A stretch of 64,000 nucleotides of DNA from Amphibalanus amphitrite (lineage: Eukaryota; Arthropoda; Thecostraca; Balanomorpha; Balanidae). Location: contig NW_024881505.1 in the NCBI RefSeq assembly GCF_019059575.1, positions 453,501 to 517,500 on the forward strand. The letters run 5' to 3'. Every line of letters begins with the position of its first letter. The first letter of the stretch is position 1. Position numbers and translations under genes: made by a program. Below are positions 40,790 to 54,090 of the stretch, in pieces. A model generated the notes under the pieces. It saw only the letters and a list, made by a program, of their open reading frames with translations, did not search any database and was not told the origin of the DNA.

Positions 40790-43700
40790 GGGCGGACACA
40801 CTGAAGGGCGGTAGCCGGGAGAGCAGGCAGTCCCCTCCGGACACGCACGCCACCACCGGCACCTGCAGTACGTCCAGGCCGCCCTCCAACACGACGTCCA
40901 GTCGGAAGTACACAGAACGGCCCGTCATCGTGTCGCCAGGCTGCCGGGTAGCCAGAGAACAGGTGGCGAGGGAGGCAACGTCAATTTAGGGAGCTTGATG
41001 ATGAACGTTCAGTAGTTTGTGAATCGTAACAACATTTAATAACTGGTTTTCTACCGTCGCGAGCCAGGTAACCATTCGTTCAGCCATGTTGTGCAATCGG
41101 CAACTGTTGGGACCAGTGCAGCATACGACTCCTCGGTGACCCCACCGACTCCACGATATGGACACACGATATGGATATAGACACCCTCACCTGGAACGTG
41201 ACCAGCAGTGGCAGCTCGCCGCCGGCCTCCAGGACGCCGGAGCGCGGCTCCACGTGCAGACTGAGCAGCGGCGCCGGCGGCCGCAGCCGGAACTCGACGG
41301 TGACGGCGCCGCCGTTGTGCAGACAGAGCCGGCCGGCGGCCGACTCGCCGCGCCGCACGGCGCCCAGGTCCAGCACGGCCGGCCGACAGGTCACGGCGCC
41401 CGAGGGCAGAGGTCGCGGCACGCCGCCCAGCACCACCTGGCGCTGGCTGACCCCGCGACGCAGGCGCGGCGCCAGCGGCGGCCGTGACGTCTGGCGTAGC
41501 TTTCCCAAGAACTCGCCGCCAGCCTCCGACTGGAAGTACGCCGGAAACTTCTGCCGAAGATGACAGCGAAGCTCATTGTCACTTGTCATGCTCCTTATTG
41601 GTTGTTGTTGCAACAGAAAAGCAAGCAAGAGAAAGAACAATGCCCAACAATACGCGAATAACATCCTGAACGGAGCATCCGATCCTTTGCTTTACCTGTG
41701 TGCGAAGCATCTCCCTGTATGTGTTGATTTCGGCCGCTTCGCTGCGGAAGTTTTCCCAGAACTCGGGTGACTGTTTCGGCGGCTTCGGTGTAGTCGACGT
41801 TGCCAGCTTGTGGTTCGCTCTCGCCGCCTCCAGCCTGAAACGATACGCTCATCGTTATTCGACTCGACGCCCGAAGTGACATCTCACCGACACGCCCAAA
41901 GGCAACCGATGGGTTGCGACTGACAAGAGCAGCGGAAGTAAGTTTCAGAAAGTCGCACTCTGGCTGCCGCTCACCATTCGATCAGTTTGTTGGCCTCGAA
42001 CAGGTGTATGGACCGTTTGGGTGGCGGCCGCTGGTGGCCGATGACCACCGGCCTCTCCGTTGGTTCTCCGCGCTCTCCCCGCAGTCTCGTCTGGTGCACC
42101 GCCTGAACCACCGTCCGGTACATCTCCGGCTGCACCTGCGCACAGAGAGTTCTCAGCTTAGTGTTCCCAATGACGTCTTTGCGTAAGGCACCTCCAGTAC
42201 TGCTTGTCGCTTGATACTTCTTGCGTGCCAGGGAATACAGACACGAGCTTGGCACTAAACCCTTCCCGCACGTGGCTGAACATAGAGGGCATGGTCACTG
42301 GCCACCACTAGCGCAGCGTCGACTTACCAGGTTTTCCCTCATCGTCCGACTTACCCTGGGCATCTGCAGCAGCTCTCGCGACTCGATGAGCTCCACCTTG
42401 TGCGGGCGGCCCGTCACGGGATTGGTACCCATCTTTCCGTCGCCACCGCCCCACCAGGTTCGGGAGCCGACCATCGCCTCCTTGTCCTTGCACATCAGAG
42501 TCAGGTCCCGATTTCGGAGATCTGAAACGTGCTCACATCATTCGTCTCAAGTAACTAATGCGACACCTTGTTATTCGTGGCATTGGTCGAAAACGTGAGG
42601 TCCGACTTTATGAAGAACGTGTCTATTGCATTGATACCCACATCACACAAGGAAGGCTGATGTCTCATCACCAAGCGCATCAACTTACTGACGGGAATCA
42701 GCGTCCTCTCCACATACGGCACCTTCCAGCGGTGCTGCGGCATTTCCGTGGCGGGCACCGGTCGGAAAACGCGCACCGTGCGCACCTCTGGGTCGGTGGC
42801 GTGCGCGTCCGTCCACACCTGGCCGCCTTCGGACGACTTCACGAAGCTGAGGTATCGCGAGACCTCGCCCGATGTCACTAGCTCCAGACCGTCGCCGTCG
42901 CGGTACAGCACAAAGAGGCGTGGTGGTTTGGGAAGCACAGTGTTGCACTCCAGCTGTGCTCGCATTTCCAACGTCAATCCGTTGGCTGGGCAGGTGTCCC
43001 GATTGTCCACCTGAAAAAAGATTTCCTTTACATATGAACACAGCCCATAGAATATTATCCCCATGACATGCAATGTTCAACCATGAGGCAGTCTACACTT
43101 AGTCCGTTTTCGCTTCATAGTTATTAATATCGTTAGGACTTCTCAACCTCAGATACCCACCTTCACGAGACGACCTCTTCTGGTGGCCCTGAACACCCTC
43201 CGTCGGCTATCCACAGTTTCGCAGACGGTGTCGCTGATCCTAGGCTTTTCTGGCTCCTTCTCTGCATCTGGAGAAGTGTCCGCCTCTGTCTCCGGCCCCG
43301 CTTGAGCCGGTGCAGATGGCTCCGCCTTGTTTTTCGTCTTCGAATGCTTGTGTTTGTCCGCCACCTTTGAGCTGGAGGTCCCTGGCGCGGCGTTGGCGGA
43401 CGCTTCCTCCGCTGACGGCGGCGCCGGCGGAGGTGGGGGAGCGGGCGGCCGGCTCAGGGGGATCGTGTGGACGGTCGGGTGCGCTCCGGGCGCGTTGGGT
43501 GGAGCGGAGAACACCACCGCTTCAGGGTCCACCTGGAGACGAGTGTCGTCCGTCTGCCGTATGGTGTACGAGCCGCAGCTGCGAGCCTCGATCACCGCTC
43601 CCTATCGGCCAGACGTCAATGGCGCGTTACCCAATCATCAGTCGTACAAACCTCGAACGCTTCGCTGCGCCATTAGTCACCGATGATCCGCTACTTATCT

Positions 43701-46700
43701 GAACAGATACATTTTTAGCAATACGTACTTTTGCAAAACCCGATCCACCTTCACTAATTTATGTCTGTTTACTTCGGCATTTAAGTCTGAAATATTCCTA
43801 AGTGAAACAACCTGCTTTACGTTTTAACATTTTTCCTAAGCTACTACTAACTCTCATGTGCGTTGACATTACTTACCTGGGGCAGGTAGACCTCACAGAC
43901 GCCGGCCAGCTGGCGCATCACCACGCGGCAGTAGTCGGGGTGCTCGGTCTGCACGTTCCAGTCGTTGGTGGCCGCGTCGCTGATCAGCACGCGCATGCCG
44001 AGCACCCAGCTGGCGCGGTCCGACACGATCCAGCCGGCGTCGTTGACGATGTAGTCGCTGCAGACGGGCACCTGGTCCGAGTGGGCCACCGGCTCCGGCT
44101 CCGGCACGCTGAGCGTGAGCCGCGTGCCGTCGGCGTGCTGGATGGCGGAGGTGCCGCCAGGCCGGAGGACGGCACTTACGCCGTCCTGGCGCACCACGTA
44201 CATCTGCGACAAGAGGGGAACGACGCCCAGCTGGTCAGCCAGCAAGACCACGTGAAGATTACACATTGCGAAAGTTGCCAACACGTCATGACAAAGCGTT
44301 CGGTACACCGAAACGGAATCGCACGTTTACAAACGTCGTCAAATAGCCAACCATCACTTTCCACCAAGTCCCAAGAGGTATGTAGGTACTGATATGACTA
44401 ACCTCTCTGGTGACAGGATCTGTGGCGAGTTTGGTGAGATATCGTCTCGGTGCCTCAGTTGACTCGGAGCTGGTTGAAGTTGAGGTCAGCTCCTGTCTGT
44501 CGCCGTTAGCCTTCACCAGTGACACGGGAACCAAACGGTATGTGGCAGCGGTGCCGGCGCCAGTAGAGCTCGCAGAGTCTGACGACGACGAACTGCCGGT
44601 ATGGAAAACAGGCATTTTATGAACGAATGCTATTGCCACAGATATCAGTAGTACCACAGATATCAGTAGGTAGTACTACTGTTATCTGTGCTATTGCTCA
44701 TAATCTTCCAATCCCATTTACTTGAGCAATAGCGAAAGAACTTCGTGATACATCGTTGACGGAACTTACGGGCGGTCAGATTTTCCACCGATGGTTGGCG
44801 GCCGAGGAGATGAAGTCTCCTGAACAAACTGACATCGCGTGATGGAGCCGTCTGGTCCCAGCAGGTCGGCGCCCTCCCGCTCCCCGTCATCCAGGCGGCA
44901 GAGCAGACCCTCGCTGACGAAGATGCGCACTCCACGCCGACTTCCGCCGCCGTCCAGGTAGAACTGTCGGACGAGCACGCGGGGCTCGGGGCCGCTGCCG
45001 CGCGGGTCCGGCTCCAGCTCCACCACCAGGCCGCTCGGACACGAGACGCGCAGAGTGTGTAGCACCTGCGGCTCCGACACTGCCCGACAGCAGATACAAG
45101 GAGGGGCATGAATCGGAGGTAGCGATTAGCATAAAACATCACAAATGAAGCGACGTGGAAGTGTTCATTCCGAGAGGAACTGGGCATACCTTTTGGTGGC
45201 TGGGCGTCTGGCTCGGGCTCCTCCACAGCCGGGATCGGTCCGGCGGGGCTCCGCGATGTCGATGCCCGCGACTTTTTATTCTGAAGTTTCTTCTTGCCTA
45301 TCAAAAAGTGTAAGAAGCCGAATAACAATCAGAATCGTGTTAAATACACAAAGCATTATCAAATAAAGTTTCTGAAAAAGTAATCATTAATGATAAAAGG
45401 AAATAAAATCAAACTGATGGTCACTTTTATGGCACATCATTACGCAAGTCGCCGCAAGCCGTCGGTAGACCTTCCCGGCAATCACTATAGGTAAATAGAT
45501 GATTATGTCACAAGCGCACAACCCCTTTAGGTACTATTTGCCGCTAGCAGCAGCTGTAATACACGCCAGAAAGATTTAAATGAATCCCCCTTAAATGTGC
45601 TTTTTAGACAGTACGCTTCGCCGTCCCATTCGTGATAGTTGGCTCGAAGACCGACCTTCCTTTTCCTTTTTGTTATCCTTCTTGTCCTTTCCGGCGGGGG
45701 AGGGCGATTTGCGCGAGCGCACGGTTGGCGAGCCGCGTCGCGTGGGTGCCAGAGGGGTGAGGCTCGGTGTCGGGGGGCGGCTGGCGACCTTCGTTGGCGG
45801 TGGCTCCGGCATCAGAAGGCGGGTCAACAGGTGCATCACACACCCTCCCAGCAGGTGGATCACCACGTCCTCTCCCTGGCACGACAAACGAGATCTGAAT
45901 GGCATTTTAGCTCGAGCTTGCCCCTTGCCCTTGTCGCTGGACATCTACAATGGCTGGCAACATATAAGGTAGGAACTAGGATTCATAAAGTGCAGGTCTC
46001 CTCCAACGATGTAAAAGGAAATGGTAACTAAACTTCTGATGATGCAAGAGCTGATAATCTGACCTGTGGCCTAGGATGCACGTGAAGAGCCGTTCCCCCG
46101 TGGTTGACCGAAACGGAAAGGAACCGGGAGCCTCTCAGATGTTCGCTGGTCTCCACGGTCAGGTAGGAACCGTTATCGAAATACTGACGGTACTGTCTTC
46201 CTGAGACGTGCGCAAGTTTTCCTCCAAGGTCAAAACCACGGAACTGTGAAAATGATGCGAATTATTTTTTTTTATAATTCATTACCTATCATAAATCGCT
46301 TTGATCAAAACTCAAGCAACTGATCACATAAGCCACAAGATATCAATAATCAACCCCAACCAGCTTATGGTGAGATGATAACCTACCAAAATGCGCTTCA
46401 GTTTTCATTTACTCGTCAATTATATACCAATAGTCGAATAAAAATAAACAAGTTATGCAAAAAAATGATCGATTGTGGCCTACCCGCTGATCTGGTGGCA
46501 GAGGATCCAAGAGACGGGCACGCGAACTGGCGAGCTGCTTCTCCCGCTTTTCTTTCGATATCAATTGAATCTTTGTGACCTCAGGAACATGAGATTGTTT
46601 TCTTCCCTTGTTCTCCGCTGGCTTCTTTTTCGCGTCATCGGTCTTCTTTTTGGGTTGTTGATTTTCCTGCAAGTAATTATAGGTGATGTTTTCGAGAAAA

Positions 46701-49700
46701 TATTTTCCCGCACAAATGGGGGATAATCTGGTTCCAATTAATAGATAGGTAAGGAAATATAAGTGTAGGTATAATAGGTGATGGGTCGACGGCTGAACTT
46801 TTTGCGGCGCGTCATATCTATGAATAAATCGTCCTACACCAACTAATACGGATTAGCGCTTCCAGACAAAATAGTGGCATACGACACTGCTGAAATAAAC
46901 AAAAGTTGTTGTGTCTTGTATAAGGACAACTTTACCATTGTGGTAAAGTTTTGGTAAAGTTTACCATTCGTTATATTTTCTGCATTACAAGTAAGTTTTG
47001 GCCCGAATGAAATAAGATGCGGAGAGTGAAGTCTTTTTAAAACGTACCTGTGTCTTCTCTGTCTTTGTCTCACTTGTCTCGTCTACTTCCTCCGCTTTGC
47101 TAAGAGCTGCTTGCTTTTGTCCTTTCAAAGACTGGGCGATTATAAATTCTTCCGCTGGAACCTCTTGCTGCAGGAAAGATGAAGTCATTTGAATTTAAAG
47201 GCGTCCTTTACATCAAATGGGTCATCATGCATTTTCAGTCGTTTAAATGCGTTTTCGGTAAGACGCTGGCATAAAAGTGCCAATATTTACTATGTCAATA
47301 TAACCATCCCGATATTTTCAATACAACCTACCTTCATTTTCGGGGGCTTTGGTATAGGTCTGAGGCGCTCGAGCTCGCGGCGTCGCTCGGCCTCTTCTCT
47401 GTCGCGTTTTTCGGCCTTCTTCATCCTGTCCGTCTCCTGCTGGAACCACTGTGCCACCACCGGCATGTGGCAGCTATGCGCTGTTATATAGACACACCTG
47501 TCAGTCTTCAGCCGAACAACCTGTTCACTCTACTAACCTGCATTTAGGAATACTGTTTCAACAGCTTCCTATATGTTCCATCTTCGTGTAATTCCACCCC
47601 GCCGATCCGAGATGTCGACACTCCGCTATGTATTGATGAAAATGCATCGACAAAGCTCACCGATGAAGTCGCGCAGTCCGACGACTGTGTGCTGCCGGAA
47701 GCACCAGCGTCGTTCCACGAAGCCGTCGTAGGCGCGCGGATGGCCGTACACCAGGTATAGGCCGTCGTCGCCCTCGAAATGGCTGGCAGCCAGCAGGTCA
47801 CATCCGCACTCCGCCTCGTACAAGGTCTGATGTCGAAAGGGAGAATTGCATTGCATTACATTACACTACAGTAGGTGCAGTACATTTTAAAATTCACTGT
47901 TTCGAGAACATTTGGTTTAGGGCCTTAGTGCATCGCCCACCATTTCAACCGGTCCAGCATTCCCACCCATAGCTCGCCGCCGCTGCAGCAGTGCACACCT
48001 GAGCCATGGAGAAGGGGTCGAGCAGCTCCACCCAGCAGTGGTCGGTGAAGCGCGCCCGCACGCCCGTCGTCTCCTGGTCGGTGGTGAGCTGCCGCAGCTC
48101 GTCACAGGCCGCGCCGTGGCCACACTCGGGCTGCAGCAACTCCAGCTCGGCGGACACGTGCGCCGCCGGCAGACTCGGGTGGTGGTAACGGCGCAGCAGC
48201 GGCGAAGCCGTCTCAGAGCGGAGACTCGGGTACAGTGCCTCGAACATCAGCAGGCGCAACAGATAGTCCATGTCTGCAAGAAGTTCGCTATAAGCAATGT
48301 GCTATGCAAACATAAAGCAGCATACTTACGAATGTAACATTTTTCATTAACTCTCATTCATTCATTCATTCAAATATCCAGTCAGTCTATTCGTTCATTC
48401 ATTCATTCATTCATTCATTAATTCATTCATTCATTCATTCATTCATGTAACTAGTTATTTCATCCATTCATTGATTGATTGATTGATTCATTTACTCTTT
48501 TATATCAGAAACTTTATTGCTATAAATTCATTTGCTTTTCGGGGAGTGCCCCACGACTGACTTTCGTGCGAGGTGACCACGGATGTCAGCTTGGCGAGCA
48601 GCTCTTGTTTGGCGGCGTGGTGTTTGAGGAAGCTGCCGTCGGGAGGCACGTCGGAAGCCTGCAGCTGCAGCAGCTGGAAGTTGTGACGCAATACGTGGTC
48701 CAGCTGGTGGATCACCGTGCGGTCTGTGGTATAGGGAGCGCGGCGGGAGGAATCACATCGACGAAGGAACGGAATGGGTGCGCTGGGCAAGGAAATGTGT
48801 ACTGGATGCCAAAGAAATTGCATGGGTAGTCGTCACAATCAGATATCATAGTTGCATTGAAGGCAATTACATTGAGCAAAAGCGTTGTTGGCCAGACATG
48901 TAGCACTCGCGTTTCGTCGCCACTTGCACTGATCGCGGCTCACCTGTGCGGCTGTAGAACTGGGCGTTCACTCGGTCGCAGTGGTAGACGAGCACCGGCG
49001 CCGGCTCAGTGATGGGCTGCGTGACGGCGAACCGGCGCCGCAGCCACGGGCCCGGCACCTCCACGTCGTCGTCCTCCATGGTATCGCTGCTCTCTGCGGG
49101 CGCCAGCGGGGCGCCGGGCGCCCCGGCTCCTGCCAGCGGCGGTGCCAGCAGCTGCGGCAGCGGCAGGCTCAGCGCCCGGCTGCTGGTCCGGTGTCCCTGC
49201 GCAGACGGACGCCGACCAGCGCCGGCGAGCGCCGCCCACGGACCCAGCGCTGGGAACGCGCTGGCGCGCCGCTGACGGAGCGCCTCGAACTCAGGACTCT
49301 TGGTGGAGCCGCGCCGCCCCTGCTGGCCGGGGGCCGGCAGTTTCAGAGAGCCGCGCCGCTCGCGGGACGCCGGCGGCGGTGTATCTGATCGCTCCGGCTC
49401 CTGGATGGTGACAGAGGCGCGAGACGACTGCTGCGCAGTGCCGCTGCTGTCCCCTGGTAGCCGTCTCTCTGAATGCTCGAAAATCGGTTCCGGGGTGGGC
49501 CGCATGCTCGGCTGAGAAACTGGAGAAGAGCCGAACCCGATCGAACCGGCACCTGTCTCCTCGGTTTCGGGAGAGTCTAGCGGCTCGTAAAAATCACCGT
49601 CGATCCACAGTGCAACCTGAAACGGTAAACGGGAAGGTCACAAAATATGTGCATTGCGCAAGCACATACAGACGCTAGCCCTACCACAAAATCCTCTTGC

Positions 49701-52700
49701 ATCTCCTTCTCATTCTATAAGATATAAGATCCATGATCCTTCTTACTCCGATCATCTCATCACCTGGTCGACGAGGGCGTTGACGATCATGGGCACGGAG
49801 GCAGCCTCTGGCGGCACTGCCTGCAGCCTCTGCTGGTACAGCAGCGCCGGCGGGGTGGCCGGCGCCGGCCCGGGGGTCCGCTCCGGCACACCGTCCTCCG
49901 TGGCCGCCGCCTCGTCCTCGACCTCCTGGGGAGGACACAGTTCCTCCGGCGGGAACACGCTGCTGATGTCCGGCACCTGGTGAACAGAGGGCGGCGAGCA
50001 GGTGCCACGTCCGAAGTCAGACTACTGACTAGCTGCGAAATTGACATCTCCGTTGGCAAAACGGTCAGCAAAACTTTTGCAAAACCACAAGCAAAACGTA
50101 ATCAACGGACTTCGTCTACCTATTTGTGTTTTTGTTGTTATATTATTCACTCACCTTGGTCACCTGCAGATACTTGAGATAACAGTCGAATATTGCTCTC
50201 AGTTTCAGATGGTCATAGATTTCTGCTGCTAACATGTCGAACAGAAGTTCCCCAACCTGAAAATAAGCATAAGCGTATCGTCGTATATACAATTACGAAG
50301 ATTTTCTCGACTAGCAAAATGTCAAAGAAATATAAGCCCTCTTTTTACACTATTTTTGCGTCGATGAGCGCTTTTAAACGACCAGATTATCTGTCCACAT
50401 CCACAGTTTAATCATTTCATCGGATAAAGCAGGCAGCATTCGGCACTTACCACTCTTTGTTCTGTGCTGCATTTGATGGTTAGCAGGGGCACCACCAAGT
50501 CCCTAACTAGGAAGTTTGGTGGAATAATCTCTGCGCTGTTCGACTTCACGTTCGCTTCAAGCTGCTCCCAGAATAAGGGAATTTGTCTGTGGGGGGGGGG
50601 GGGGTGAATATTTCCGATATTAGTGGAGCTAAATGCAGATCTTTTTACGGCTTCTTATAATATATATATATAATCTTCCTGAAATCCTTCAATGTGAAAG
50701 TTTCTAAAGCTCTCTCTTGAACCATATGCCTTACCTACTCGTAAAAGGAAAACTTTTAATCACGAACGTAACTATACCTAACGATTATCACTGATCAGTG
50801 ATCACTGATCAGTGATCGACCCACATTGCAACCGATGATCGATACTAGTATCGATTATTTTTTTATTTTTGTGTACTTTGATACATCTTTTACTAACTTA
50901 AGAATATTGAGAACAATTATATTAATAGTTTCCATTCGATTATTTAAGATAAAAATATCAGGCCTCACAGAGAAAGGATGAATTCTGCATTTGATTGATC
51001 CATCTTCAGCTGTGACTCCGACTGCTGGATGGACTGTGCTGACTGCTTCGATTTGTCCAAACTGGCCGAATTTTCGCCAGCGGGGTCTCCATTTTTGGCC
51101 GGGAGTGTCAATGCCGGCATCGACGGTTTCGTAAAGATCCGGAACAGCACTTCTATGGGCACCCCTGTTCAACAAAAGCGGAAGTGAATATAATCACAAT
51201 TATCATATTTTATAATTATGCCGACATTAATATCATATTTTACATTTTGTGGCAATAAAGTACGGCATTACTCTTGATAGAAAGTTCTAGGTACTCGAAA
51301 CTTTCGTTTAAAGATTTGCGACCGATTTTGGTGTTGTGGGCCAGTTTGCTTCTCGTTACCTCTTTTCTCCATTTCTAGTGGCAGGTCAGGCAGGAGAAAT
51401 CCAGTCAGAATGACGTAAATATCGGGTCCGTTGATCGGCTCGTCCTCTGAAAAAAAAACGACGGTACTTATATCGGCAACGATGAAAGAAATGTACGATG
51501 CACAATTCACATTGCCAATCCTCACAATCCCTCATAGAAGTTTTTGCCACGATACAAGAAGCATCCATGGCGAATCTATACACGATACTCCTGTTTGACA
51601 TGTGCCAAGACATGTGCGAAACCGAATCATGATCAATGTATTCGTGCGGATAAATGCGATAAAATGCTCGCGTGACTTCACATAGCTTACCTTTGATGAC
51701 GATATCATCGAGAATAATCACTGAGTCGTCATTCTCTCCACGCTTCTTGAGCTTCGTCAGACGCTTCTTACAGAAATTGTCATCTTCTTGTCTGTCTTGC
51801 ATTAGTTCGTCTTCTAGTTTGACCTCCTTCACAGTTTTCCTTCTTCCTCTACCCTCCGATTTTTCTCCTGAGGTTCTCCGTGATTCCTTTCTTTCGTTCT
51901 GTTTAGGTTCCTTTCCGGTGTCCGTTTGTTTGGCGTCTACCTTGGGCTCATTGCGCTTCTGGTTGCTGCTTGAATCTTTTGATTCGCCTCCAGAGGAGAA
52001 GTTGACATCGCTGAGGTCAAACGTTGATGCCTTTTTCTTGCTAGATGACGTTCCTGGGAGCTCGATCTCGATCACAGTCGTTTTCTAAAATCAATGAAAA
52101 TATATGTCATTTCATTCAAATTTAGGTGAAAGTGAAATAACATTACCCTTTTTTATAAACGACGAATAACTTACAAATGTTATCCTGGTTTTATTATACC
52201 GGAAAATAAAAATTAAATGAAGCTGTATTCACCAATCCGTCATTCGAGTGTTTTATCCATAATTCGAAGGCACTGACGAAATAATCTCGACATACTTATT
52301 CATTTTGTAGAAAAGTTTGTTTTGCTATGGGGTGTCCGCTCGGGGTATTTTCAATATAAGTTTGGTCCTGCCTTCCATTATCTATTTCATGTGTCATGCT
52401 AGCCAAGCATCAGCATTTACATAGTTCCCTCGATAGATGTGTGTTACCACTCCCGGATCTCCCCGTCCCCTGTGTAACTCGCCTGTTTCCTGAGCGCGGC
52501 CAGTTCCATTTTGATGACGGCGGCCAGCAGTGGCGCCGGCACCGTTCCCGTCTCGTTCAGCACGGCGCCGGCCCTGCCGTACAGTTCCTCCACAGGGTCT
52601 CCGACCTGGGGGGCGCCCCGCGACCGGGCACCGGACCGAGCGCCCCCCTTCTGGCTCGGGCCGTCCACCTTTTTGGAGAGCAGCATCTGCGACAATCAAC

Positions 52701-54090
52701 GTCAGCTCAGCGCAGCTCCAGAGCCACGCAACCCTATACTGTTTCGAAAGGCAGAGTATTTGTTGCCTGGGACCGTCTCCTGATGTTTAAAAATCACTAC
52801 TCGCCGGGAGCTCGAGTTGACGAATTGAAGCGCGGCGTTGGTGTCGGCTGGTACTTACCTCGGCGATGTCCTGGTAGTCGATGAGCACAAATGTGCGCCT
52901 GCAGCCGGTGAAGACGGCCGTGCACACCCTGTCCAGCAGGTCGTAGTACTGGCTGTCGGCCGCCGCCACCATGAACAGCCGACAGCTCCAGGAGGACTGT
53001 GTGCACATCATGGTGAGGGCGATTTTATAACCCCGTACATGCGTGTTTTCATAAAATTCAGCTTGAATTTTTGGACTGTGTGATAAACCCAGAACCCACC
53101 CAACGCATGACTCGACGCCCACCGTCCAATCGGACTGTCGAGTGATCGTGATAATTTCAATGCTTGCGTTCATCGTTCAAACCAAAGCCAGACATTGCCC
53201 GACCCATTCGCCGAATTCAACTGGCTGCGACTGCCCCCACCAACTACAGAGTTACAGACAATGCCCGTCAGAAGTCTCAAATGTCGAGCGCCGTGTTGGA
53301 ACATCACTCCGGCGACATTTTGTGCGTATTCGTCGGTGGTAGGTCAAGCATTAATGAGACGTTGAATCACGATTAGCGGGCCGGAGGTGAGACGACGGAG
53401 ACACGGAGCCAGCTGGGAGGCGGGGAGGGAGCTTGAGTGGGGATCGGGAGGGGGTTCAGATAACAAGGGTCATAGACCGAGGGGAGGACCGCGGCACCGG
53501 GCGCGGTCGGGTGGTAGGTAAACACGGGCAGTCTGTGAAAAGTGGAACATTATTCTGCACTCTGCAGTAAACTGTACGGGCCGAGTTTTCGGGCTTTCAA
53601 GGCGGACCAACTTACGTCACTGATGACGGTGTCTCTGACGGCAGCCTCCCACGACTGTGTGCCGCCATCAGCTCCGCCGTGGTCGGCACCTGCCTTCCCA
53701 GAGCCGGACTTGGACTTGGGCTTCTTATCGCCTGAAAACCAGCAGTGTATGTAAACAACAGTCGTCATGGGTATGGCACGGGGGCTGTTCAACCAGGGAG
53801 CAGATCACAATTCACAAGGTGATCAACAAACATGCGGTGACAGGTTGAAATGTTACTTGACACCATTCTCAACTCAATTTGAAACCGTTCATCTCCCGTC
53901 TTACGCATATGGCATACCTATTTGCATACGTATTGATTATTGAATCCTGCATGCAAAGGTGTCGCTATCTGCCGGTTTTCAGGCGAGTAATTCTTGAACC
54001 CCAACGGGGCATCCGATCCCCGTGAGGTAAATATCGGTAGGCTTGAAAGTGTGTGCACGTTTGCTCATTAGGTTCCTTACCTTTTGGCAT
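40770..54090 (-). CDS. SPAG17: Sperm-associated antigen 17 (PF6), axoneme central-pair protein, 30 coding exons
   Basis: Exons (minus): 54090-54081, 53731-53616, 52996-52859, 52686-52483, 52084-51691, 51446-51360, 51164-50969, 50586-50451, 50256-50155, 49976-49764, 49616-48944, 48723-48562, 48273-47999, 47826-47661, 47480-47332, 47167-47048, 46666-46484, 46243-46064, 45875-45656, 45297-45190, 45079-44770, 44592-44403, 44203-43877, 43601-43161, 43010-42689, 42521-42355, 42135-41975, 41834-41696, 41550-41191, 40940-40770. All phases agree; 2139 residues against about 2200 in vertebrates. Family landmarks: N-terminal SWEAAV...YQDI region, TKLKKRGE (about 272), HE-NMDYLLRLLMFEALYPSL (about 808-828), DPVTRE then HADGTRL (about 1440-1475), and an ASH-like beta domain at the C-terminus (about 1990-2139). 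Family knowledge: SPAG17/PF6 is a scaffold of the C1a projection of the 9+2 central pair and is needed for ciliary and sperm motility. Basic, Lys-rich linkers lie at about 1010-1110 and 1215-1265. Introns are short. Confidence 0.93.
48354..48490. repeat. (ATTC)n and (GATT)n tetranucleotide repeats in a SPAG17 intron
   Basis: About 20 interrupted ATTC units followed by GATT units, in the intron between exons 12 and 13. Confidence 0.9.
50787..50855. repeat. Nested perfect palindromes in a SPAG17 intron
   Basis: A 30-bp perfect palindrome at 50787-50816 made of two ATCACTGATCAGTG units plus AT, then the 18-bp palindrome ATCGATACTAGTATCGAT at 50838-50855. Both are in the intron between exons 7 and 8. 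Confidence 0.85.
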
